A stretch of 64,000 nt of DNA from Euptelea pleiosperma (lineage: Eukaryota; Streptophyta; Magnoliopsida; Ranunculales; Eupteleaceae), in NCBI GenBank assembly GCA_035048495.1, contig CM068546.1, positions 37,156,674 through 37,220,673 on the forward strand. The letters are read 5' to 3'. This document shows, in pieces, positions 9,501-21,500 of the stretch. The position numbers were made by a program, and so were the translations under genes. The notes beneath the pieces were generated by a model. The model was not told the DNA's origin and ran no database searches. It was given only the letters and a program-made list of their open reading frames with translations. Position 1 is the stretch's first letter, and each line of letters starts with the position of its first letter.

Positions 9501-12500
9501 CATAGCTCAGCAATGGTTGGTATGCATTCTGGTTTCTGTGTGTCAATAGTTATTAAGGGGCATTTACAGAGACCATTGTTCTGATATCCTATTTTGAAGT
9601 GCTTACTGCATTAGTTTTACCAAAATCTTTTTTACTCTATGTTGCTTTTGAAAGGCTTAAAACATACTTAAAAGATATAATCAAAAACAACCAAAACAGA
9701 AACAGAAAATGCTGCAAGAATGTATGTTAATATTTTGAGATAATAGGATATGCCTGAAATAATATATGAAATAGATACCAGTTTCTTTGACGGGTGCTTT
9801 TTTCTTTCCTTGACAAGATGTGCATGAACAGATTACTAGCACTGTTATAATGATGGTGATGATCAGGATACCAGCACCAACACCAAGAATAAGAATAAAG
9901 TTTGAATGTTCCCATTTGTCTGCAGCAACGTGTGGTGTAGAAGGGGAGGACAGATGAGGTGGGGTAGCTATAGGTGATGTAGCTGCAATGGGAACTGTAG
10001 TCAGATGCACAATCAAGTTAATAAATATTTATCTGGAATATAAATTATTAAAAGGACACAACGTTTAAAATTAGAAGTAAGCCAGAAAGCATATATGTAA
10101 ATCACTAAATCGAGATAAGTTTGCTAACAGAAAAAGGATGAACCATGTGCACTAGGTATCAAAAAGGGAAACAAAATGCTAGCTCTTGAAAGCAGAAAGA
10201 ATTTATCAAAATCAGATTCAGAAAACTAAGAAGCATTGTCAGCAAAAAATAATTTACGGCCCAATTGGAAGTAAAAATAACTTAACGCAAGCCTCCCTAG
10301 CCAAGATCCATTGTTTTAACACTATTTAAGACTATGCAAGGGGCACTAAAAGAATAAACAGTGGAAATATAACACTTCTAATTCTTTAACTCTCTAAAAA
10401 CACCAGGAGCACTAAAAGAATTAACAGTGGAAATATAACACTTCTAATTCTTTAACTCTCTAAAAACACCCTTAGTCAGATAAAAGACACTGCTACACAA
10501 CTGAGTTTCCAGACCTGACCCATTAAAGTTTTATTGTAGCTTGATGATCTTTTAGCCTTCTGACTTGCTTATTGTAACTTGTAAGTAATAGTACTAAACC
10601 AAACAAGAACATGAACAACAATTGAGAATCAATCTATAGTAAAAGCAATGAGCATGGAAGTTATCAAGAGATCTCAATTTTAGTTTCTCGCTTATCTTGA
10701 CCACTATTAGTTTCTCCTTGCTACTTAGAAGTTAGACTAAGTAAATTATTGTTATTGGCAGAATCTTATTTTCATGATTTTTTTATTTACAGTGTTTGAA
10801 AAGGCAGTGGCATGATTCAAGGCATCAGGACCTCGAGAAGTGTTCGACGTACGCACATCAGGAATAAGATAGATTTATGAATGATGCACACGTGCCAATG
10901 CGTGCCTCAACACATGTGGAGTATGCTTCATATGCACCTCAGTGGTGGAGATTGGCGCCCCACTGGGCATATGGCCTTTCAGGACATGCCCTGAGGCCTT
11001 TTGCTTACACCTTGCCTCTAAGCATATGCCTCTCGCGCCTTTTAAAATTAGTTTTTTTGTACGGGAAGCTCTCAAGATATCTTAATTTAGTTATTATCGG
11101 AATACTAGTATTTACTACTTACCAATAAGGCTATGGATCATCACAATGAACTCTAGATATTGGAATCACTTCATCGAAGGTAGGGCAAGAGGTGCAAACA
11201 ATTGTAAGTGAATGTTTTCAAGTAAATGTTATAAGTTAATAGTAGATAGGTTTTCTAAAATTATACATAATATTAAGACATTAATGTAAGTGAATAAGGA
11301 TTCATTAATACCTTAATTTATGACTTTTTTAATATAATTATCAATTAAATAATCCCTTGGAAGTTCTGATGGCTGATGAAGAGTATCAACAACATCCCAA
11401 CAAAGGCGCTCAGAAAAATGAAGAAAATGAAAGTTATTTAGATAAACTTCAGCATTGTATCACTTTTCTCATTTCTCACGCTCACTTGCAAAAAACTAAA
11501 GATCCCAGCACCAGACGCTTCGATCACAAAAAATAGTGCAAGAATCAAAATTTGAGACTCATGAGCTTCATCAACTTGGGAACGGTCAGTTTCCTCTATT
11601 ACTTGTAATCACATCAATGATGAACAAAACAATTAATAGTAATAGAGGTTCAAATTTTTAAAATTGCTTCCCTGATGTTTACTGGTATTAAAATTCGTTC
11701 TCAGGTATGAAACATGAATTACAAGTAGGATAGGATTAATTAACGATTGAACATACCTTCAACTTTCACCGGAGTTATTTTATGACGTTGGCTTTACCTT
11801 TTATTGAACATTGATGCTTTATCTTCATTAGCTTTAAGCACTAATTAGAACAAGTTCCAATTTCTCCTACGTTTTCCGGTTGTTTCAAATATACTACTGT
11901 ACACGTAAAGGGATAGATAGTAATCTATTCGTCCTCAGCACTCACCGCTTGAGCAAGTCTGTTAGCTATTTCAATTGTATGCTGTTCAGTTTACATTCCG
12001 CCGTCAATACCTACCTCACTTTCCAGCATGGCAACGATGAAATTGCATTGAATTTTTTTTCCTTTTATTTAAAGAAAAATTGAGAATAGGAACCCAGAAA
12101 ACCATGATATACATTCTCATCTACCTGCATATGTTGATGTTGGCCACGTGAAATTGTTAGATTGGTAATCTTCTTGGCTAAAGACCATAGAAATAACGCA
12201 AAACCAAACAACCACTTTGACATTAGAGGTTCGTCTGCAAGATGATTGGTACCTGATAAAATAGGAAACAAAGCGATTGAGGGAATAATAGTATTTATTA
12301 GTCGACTATAGTGTGAATTGAGCACTATAAGTCGCTTGTATTTACTAAGCGTTGGGGTTTTATGGAGGGGCTATTCATGGAAGAGTTGATGGACTGATTG
12401 GTTTCCTACATGTGGCAACTAAATGAAAATAACAAAAGTTTTTTAGGCAATGTCTATAAAATGTTACCAAAGTTAAAGGACGAAAGGAGCTAAGATACAT

Positions 12501-15500
12501 TCCATTTCCTACATGGGTCGCAAGCTTTGCTTGACTCCCTTCGTCCTTTAACTTTGGTAACATTTTATAGACATGGCCTAAAAAATCTTTTGTTATTTTC
12601 ATTCAGCTGCTACATGTAGGAAACCAGTCAGTCTACTAATAAGACCCCAACTCTTAGTAAATACAAAAACCTATTGTGCTCAATTCAAATTATAGTCCAC
12701 TAATAAATACTATATTTCCCTCAATTGAATTGTTTCCTATTTTACCGGGTACCAATCATCTTCTTGCAGATGGACATCTAATGTCAAAGTGGTTGTCTGG
12801 TTTTGTGTTCTTTTTGTGGTTTTTAGCCAAGAAGATTACTAGTCTAACAGTTCCATGTAGCCAATATCAATATACGCAGGTAGATGAGAATGTATCCAAT
12901 GGTTTTCTGGGTTCCTATTCTCATTTTTTTTTTAATAAAGGAAAAAAAAATTCAATGCAATTTCTTCGTCGCCATGCAGGCAAGTGATGTAGGTATTGAC
13001 GGCAGAATGCAAACTGAACAACATACAATTGAAATAGCTAACAAACCTGCTCAAGCAGTGAGTGTTGAGTGTTGAGGATGAACCGATTATTATCTAACCC
13101 TTTACATATACAGTATATCTAAAGCAATCAGAAAACATTGGAGAAATTTGAACTTTTTCTGATTAGTACTTAGAGCTAATGAGATAAAGCATCAATGTTC
13201 AAAAAAAAAGGTAAAGCCAATATCATAAAATAACTCTTGTGGAAGTTGAAGGTATGTTCAATCGTTAATTAATCCTATCCTACTTGTAATTCATGTTTCA
13301 AACCTGAAAACGAATTTTAATACCAGTAAACATCAGGGAAGCAATTTTAAAAATTTGAACGTATGTTACAATTAATTGTTTTTTTCATCAATGAATCATT
13401 GATGTAATAGAGGAAATAGACCGTTCCCAAGTTGATGAAGCTCATGAGTCTCAAATTTTGATTCTCGCACTATTTTTGGTGATTGAAACCTCTAGTACTG
13501 GGATCTTTGGTTTTTTGCAAGTGAACATTAGAAATAAAAGAAGTGATACAATGCTGAAGTCTATCTAAATAGCTTGCATTACTCCATTGTCTTCGTCTTT
13601 TCTGAGCGCCTTTATTGGGATGTTGTTGATACTCTTCATTAGCCATCAAAACTTCCAATGCATGATCCTCAAATCCATCACTGGAGTTGCAATTGTTTTT
13701 ACCGCTCTCAGTATTTGTTTCATGGTAACTTTTGAGTTGCGAAGAGGTTGATTGTTTTGTTTTTTCATTTTTCTTCATTTTTTTTCTTTTTTAAACAATA
13801 TATATGTAATAACATACGATATAAGGGGTTTGTATTTGATATTGGTTTGAATACTCAAATGAGCATTTGATATTTTGTTTTTATCATTTGCTTAGTTTAA
13901 ACAAGTGTGCCAGTCGAAATCCGTCTGCTCTCCAACCACACAACTAGGGCTTGCTACTTAAGCAAGAGGACAAGGAGGAAATTAACCCAGATAAAGACAA
14001 GATTTTTGGGAAATGCCGACTCCGGATTTGTTATTCAAAAACATGCTTGAATCAAACGGTTAGAATCATTCCGTAAAAAGTGCTAAAATCTATTGGCTAG
14101 AGAAAACCAATCATGCTGATTTTGGGTGTATATATAGTTATATACTAGAAAATTTTTGATCCAGTAGAATTTTGAACCCGAGATCATGCCAATAAGAACG
14201 CGTCACTTGTACCCAAGGATAAACCACAGGTTACTTTTTTAAATAAAAACAATTTTTTTTAGTGTTTTTGGGATCTGTTCAAGTGAAAACAAAACCCTTT
14301 GTAAAACTTGCATGATAGGCGATGGTCATATAAGCCCTGACCGCCCACAATATGAGCCACATGGCATACTTTTCCAATCCCTAGGTGGACCTACAAACCA
14401 AAAATCAACCTGATTAGTGATTTCAAACCTTTCGATCTCGTACCCCAAATAATGCTCAAATTCCCACGGTTAAAATCAGCCCATGAAAATGACTCCAATC
14501 CAACGCACATCCAGCAAAATGAAACTCCCTCTTGTTGACCTTGTGAGAACCACACCTTCCTTGATCCTAATAAATCGGGATAAAGCATATATGAAGATGA
14601 TGATCTTCCCTGCTTCCAATGCTCCTTCCAACCATGTAGCTTACTAGTGATGTTAAACAAAGGGACAAAATTGACTTTCAACATTCACCATTTAATACCG
14701 GGACTGATTGTGGTACAGGAGGGATGATACCAAGATGAATGCATGCTATTAGAGTCTGAAAATGGGGTAGAAAGAGAAGCAATCAGTGTCATTCTGGTGG
14801 TTACTTTGATCAAGTGAGCACTCAACCGAACATTAGATTGTTCATATTGCTTACAGCTACAACAAGATATTTTATGTGAAAAGCTCTACGAAACAGTTGT
14901 TATAGGGAAAAGAATAAATAACACCAAGCAGAACTTATCTTCTTTATGAAAGAGCAACAACAAGGATACAAGCTTAGGGTAGGCAAATGATGTTCAAGTT
15001 GACAAATCGATCCCATTATAAAATCAGTTCACCTATGAATCGCAGGTATACGAAATCAACACATGGACCTAACATAGTTCTAGTTCCAAACAACTAAAAT
15101 AAATGCCACAGCATAGAAATTGCATTTTGTCAATGAGATTAAATATACAAGACATTAAAGTCAAAATTACCTTGAGAAGTAGCTGAGGGCTTAAACCGGG
15201 TTAAATTAAGAAGTCTGTAGTCTCCCACTAATGTAGGGTCCAGATGAATCCTATGCGTAGCAAGCGAAGAATTTATCACATCCACGTCACTGGCAGAGAA
15301 ACTGATCCCTGTATGTGGAGTAATATCCATTGAAATATTCAGCCTTGATAAGCTGAGTAAATAAAAGTTGATGATCTCAATCTGAGAAACTCGCAGACCA
15401 AGCTGAGAAGCTAATTCTTCCAGAAAAGGACTCCAATTCGAGCTAAAAGAAACATTCAGAAGGAGAAGATCAAGCTTTATTGGATACACACAGTGGCAAG

Positions 15501-18500
15501 CCCGACTCCCTCGTTTCAGCACCATGTCTGGTCCACAACAGTCTGACCAAGTGGAAAATCGAATCCCCAGGTTAAGACCAAAGAAGATGCTCTCAACATT
15601 AAACAAAAGTCTAATAATAATAGAATAAGATAGTATCAAAGCTGTGTTTCCCATCAAGTTACTAAAACTGATTGTTGGCCATCTTTTTCTGTTTTGTACC
15701 CTTGATTAACTGTTAGATTTGTGTCTCAAAATGAATTCGAAAAAAATAATATTTTTAATTGAAAATACTGGGACTGCTCATAGAACAATTTTGGTGTCCT
15801 AGTCACTAGGAAGTTCAAGAGACACCTTACTGGAATCTTATAGCTCAAGATTAACTCTTAGTACTCTGTTTCTGCGTCTTCTAAAAGTTTCCTGGAGAAG
15901 GGAAATATGGAAATAAATATAAAAATTTACTCCTAGGGTTTGTACATTCCTTGAGGGCAAAGTTACGGGTGATAGGTGACTCTTAGGTTACCCATAGGTG
16001 GTCTATAAAAAGCCACCATGGGGTAGTCCAGCACAAACCAAAGGCACGGGAGCGCTATTGAATTCAGGAAAAGAGCTCTGTTTGGAAACCAATAGATTGT
16101 AAAACAGAAGAACACCAGTAAGATTTCTCTCTTACAATTCTAATAGGACTCTTGAGCGAATTTTCAATTGATTGCTTATCTTAGAGCCATTTATACTGTC
16201 TATCTGATTAAGATTTTGGATTCTAATTTGAACAGTTTTATATTCATAATTTTCTTTATTTTGGGTATTCGGTAAAGGTGATCAAGTGCTGCACCCAATA
16301 GAAAATAGTGCAAATTTTATGTGGTCGGACGAGTCCACGATTGGTTGAATCCCAGAGATAGGGATGCCAGATCTCTTGCACTTTGTTGGAGGCTTTGTAT
16401 ATCTTCAAGAAGTGTTTTTACGTGACTCAAAGCCAAGATTCGAAATTCGTTTTATTAGCCATCTTGTGCAAAAAAAACAACCAGATCTTTAAATCATTTT
16501 ACAACGATTTGAAGATTTGTCTAATTCCCAGGTCACTAATCCGTTTGGCATCATGGCCAATTCTCACAGATTCACTTCTGCTGATTCGTCTCGATTTGAT
16601 GGAAAGAATTTCCACAAATGGGAATACCATATGGAATTTTATCTCAAACACACTAATTTTTTTGATTTTCTATCTATCGATTACCTAATACTTCCTAATG
16701 CTCAGACTACTACCCAAGCAAAGTTAAATGAAACTAATACTACTCAACAAAAGTGGCTCGAACCAGATGGAATTTGTCGCCATCACATCTTAAACTCACT
16801 TTCAGATTCATTATTCAATCAATTTTCAAAGAAAACTAAGACTGCTCTATTTGGCTGATGAAACTGGAACCAAGCAGTTTCAAGTCTTTAACTACACCGA
16901 GTTCAAGAGAACTGATGGAAAGACGATCCTTGATCAAGTCAAGGAAATTCAAGAAATTGCCAAAAAAAATCATCATTGTTGGAAGGAAATTGATGAGAAT
17001 TTGCATGTCAAGGTCATCATCTTGAAGTTGCCATCTTCTTGGAAAGATTACAAGAATAACCTGATGCACAAGAAAAAGGAACTGCCACTTGATTGGCTAC
17101 TTCATTACCTGCGAGTGTAAGAAGAATTGTGCAATATTAAAGCTCATCTTGTTGAAGGAGTTAAGAATTTAAGGATCTCTAAAACAGTTTGGTCCAAAGA
17201 AAAGAGAATTCAAGAAGAATTCAATTTCAGGGATGACATCAAGTAAAAGGTGTTGGGTTAAGTGTCTTATATTCTGCAAGAAGTACTGTTTTGCAGGGAT
17301 TATACTGTTAATTAAGCCACAGCTACCGTGGGTGCAGATCTTTTTGGCGTTCGTACAGGTCCGTACGGTATGTGTTTGGGTACAACTCGAATTGGGGTTA
17401 CTTTGGGTAATTCTTCGTACCAAAAATCTATATATTTTGTAAAGAGGCATTGGGATTTGTACTTGTACATTGAGAGAGTGAGAGAGACCAAGGAAACTAT
17501 TGTAACCCTAATTCTTTAGAGATAGACTCCCACTAAGGCTACAAATTTGATGATTCACAGCTCTAGTGCTCCTCTTAGTCTTTGGGGAAAAGCATTGCTC
17601 TCTACATTTCACAATCTTAGTCGAGTACCGCACAAAGCAATAAATCGGATTCCATATGAGGTATGGAAAGGAAAGAAACCAAATCTGCATTATCTTAAAG
17701 TTTGGGGATGTTTTGCTCATGTTAAGTTAGATAATAAACATGCTCCTAAGGTGGGACCCAAAGGCACTGACTGCATCTTCATTGGTTACTCTATGACAAA
17801 TAAGGCTTATAGGTTTCTCAATTTGGAAACTCCATCTTCTCACTTTGTTGTCAATGTTGAGTTTTTTTTTTACACATTTTCCCATTCAAAAGGAACTTAG
17901 AAACAATGGGGGTACAATTATCAACTTCTCTAAGAGAAAGGAGTTCAAGGTCACTAAAGCAGTGGAAACTCAATGTTAGAGCTTGTATTCCAAAATGCTT
18001 TTGGACCTGATTTAGGCTGCTTAATTGAGAAGGATCCTACCACCTATTCTGAGGATAGGAGCCTCAATAATGCTCATTTTTTAGGGAAGCTATCGCCTAT
18101 CGATGATGAGACGCACTCAATAATACTTGGACTTTAGTGGATTTGCCACTTGGTAGCAAGACAATCAGATGTCAATGGGTTTTCAAGAAGAAACTCAAAG
18201 CAGATGGTACTTTAGACAAGTACAAAGCCCGATTAGTCGTTGTGGGGTTCAAACAATGAGAAGGTTACGATTATTTCGAATTTTCGATACTTATGCCACT
18301 ATTGCTAGAATCACCACAATCAGGTTGCTCTGGTTGTTCTTAAAAACCTCAGTATACATCAAATGGATGTCAAAATGGCATTCCTCAATGGAGATCTAGA
18401 AGAAGAAATCTACATGGACCAGCCAGAAGGATTCATTATTCTAGGACATGACAAAAAGGTGTGTAAACTATTAAAGGCAATTTACGAACTAAAGCAAGAG

Positions 18501-21500
18501 TCTAAACAATGGTATGATAAATTCAAGAGAACCTTATTGGAAGACGAATATAAGATCAACAACAGTGATACTTGCGTCTAAAGGAAAAAATTTAGTGGCT
18601 GTGGAGTTATAATCTATCTCTATATGGATGGCATGCTTATTTTTTGGGACATATTTGGAAATTATTAATGATACCAAAAGATTTGTCTTCTAAATTTGAC
18701 ATGAAGGATATGGGTAAAGCTAGTGTGATTTTAGGAATCAAGATTGTTTGGCATAGCGAAGGGAATTCTTTCACAAAAACCAATTACATTAAAAAGATGC
18801 TCCCACTCCATTTGACTCTAGCTTAAAGCTCACGAAGAACGAAGGCAAAAGTGTAGCTCAACTAGAGTATTCCCAAGTGACTGGCAATCTTATGTACGTC
18901 TTGCACTGCACCAGGCCAGACATTGCTTATGTAGTAGGTAAGTTGAGTAGATATTGAAGTTCCATTGGAGGGGGGGGATAGGTCTATTAAAAATTATCTT
19001 AAGTTGATTACTAATATGCTTACATAAAATAGATTAATCAACTTAAAACAATAATAGAAAGGAGATAAGAATCCACAACACAAAAGTTTATAGTGGTTTG
19101 ATGAATCAACACTTACGTCCATTTTCCAATTTGCTCGAATGAGCTTGGCACCTTTTTAATTCAATATCTAAGTAATCTTACAATATTGAATATGGTAAAG
19201 AACTTGGTTGTCTCGGTCGCAATCGATATAAACGGAGTAAGGTCGCAATCAAACTCCCGCTCAGTCAAGATTCCTCGACTTAAGTAGCACAACAGTATAT
19301 AAGATGATGTAAAACAATTTAGAGAGTTTTTCTAGTAAAAACTCTCAACTAACAACTAAAATTACCTCGCAATCGAGATCGGTTAGGAACGAAGCTTCGA
19401 TGTTGTTGAAGCTAAAAGCAAAGCAGCTCGGACCAACCACCCGAATCGCCCTTACAGCTGAAGAGGGTAAGCCACCAAATCTGAACTCCCACAAAAGGCA
19501 ATTAGAAGAACTGCTGAAGGAAGCAGGGAAAACACAAATAAATACTCTTGCAGATGAAAAACTCGAGAGAAGGTTAAGTGAATTGGTAAGTATGAGGAGG
19601 GGGATGGGGAATTTATAGTCGAAGGGGAGCAGAAGGGAAAGCTCATAATTTGAAGAAAATCCGACGCCAATCGACTAACCAATCAGACCGGTGGTCATTT
19701 CCAATCGGTCGACCCGTTTCCAAGTCCGATGGACCACTCTGAACAAAACATGCATTTGGGGTTTCTCACAATAGGCTGGGGGGGGGGGGGGGGGGGGGGC
19801 TTCAAATGTGTCCACGTGAGACTCTGACTGTGTTCATAAGTCTAAGAATTCAAGACAGCGCTGCGCATCAGGGATCACCTTATAGCCTTTCTCAGAATCA
19901 CTAAGTCCCGCTCTCCAAGCCCTCGGCAATCGACTTAATCAAGATTGCATAAGCACCCAGAGTTGGTATGGAATTGACAACACAAGGAATATACTTATCA
20001 TATATACTATTACTAATATACATGTCCTGAGATGTTTTAAGGGGTACAATGGACTATGGGTTACACTATCAGATCAGAAGTTACTTGTTGTACTTGAAGA
20101 GCATAGCGATGCGACTTGGAACTCAGATCCAGATGAATCAAAGTCAATGTTTGCTTGGAGTTTTTAGTTTTTACCTAGAAAGTAGTGTCATCTCTTGGAA
20201 GTCTACGAAGCAGAAATCTCATTCTTTCATGAAATCAGAATTTATTGCCCTTTCATCGGCAGGAGAAGAAGTTAAGTGGCTCCGATCAGTATTAATAGAA
20301 GTATCAATTTGGGGCAAACCGATGCCATCAATCATAAACTACTATGACAATCAAGCTACACTGATGCGCACATATAGCGTGAATTCCAATGGGAAATCTA
20401 GAAAAATACATTAGAAGCACAATCATGTGAGTGGTCAAATCACTGATAGTGTCATAGCCATTCAGCATGTACAGTCCAAAGAGAATTTGCAAACCCGTTA
20501 TCTAAAGCCCTTGAATGTGACATAATCACAAGTACATCAAGGGGAATGGGACTGAAAGCCTGTAATTAATTGTACATGGGATACCCAACCTTATGAGTTT
20601 TCTTAAGTTCAATGGGGCTAACAAACCAATATCTCAATTGTTTGTAATGCACTATTTATTTCTTAAAGAAATGTTTTTGTCCTTTTTATGGTGGGGTAGT
20701 GCGATTCTTGTAAGTTTTGGAGGTTGAGCTTTTGTCTCTTAATGAATCTATAGATCAAATTGATCAAAGTGAATGCAGGATTACTATTGATAGATTCACC
20801 TTGCTAAGTGTAGAAGTTGGTCACTTCCTATGAGAGTATAGGCTATTCCTAGAGCTCTCAGCAAGAATGGGATTAAACACAAACCATAAATTGTTGACTT
20901 AAATGCACAATGATCTCTAAAAGGGAATTGTGTGCAACAGGTTCGACTCGTCAACATGAGTTCTTCAATTCAAGGTTCCATCCATTGAGGTTCTTTGATG
21001 AGTTTTGATCTGTTTGTGCTAAGTGAAGGTCAAGCCCAACAGACACCTTCATTTATGCAAAGGACATTCCTGAATGCCCAAATGGTTTTTATTTTTTTCA
21101 TTTTTGAAACAAGTGAGTAATTGTTTGATTTGTGTTTCAAAATGAATTTGAAAAAACATTATTTTTAATTAAATACAGTGGAACTACTAATGGACTTCTT
21201 TTCCTATCCTAGTCTCTCATAGACCAATTTTGGGTTCTAGTCACTAGAAAGTTCAAGATATACCTTGTTGGAATCTTATAGCTGAAGATAGACTCTTGCT
21301 ACTCTCTTTGTGCACTCTTTTCAAAAATTTGCCTGGAGAAGGGAAATATGGAGATAGGTGTAATTTTATTTACACCTAGGGATTGTACATTCCTTAACGG
21401 ACAAGTTAAAGGTGTAAAGTGACTCTTAGGTTGCCCATAGGTGTTCTATAAAATGCCACCAAGGGACCAAAAATGGGATAACACTGAGATCAGTCCAGCA

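Noticed and set aside
10870..11050. GC-richer ORFs on both strands as a small gene
   Set aside because: No domain, no conserved start context, and they overlap on opposite strands inside an intron.
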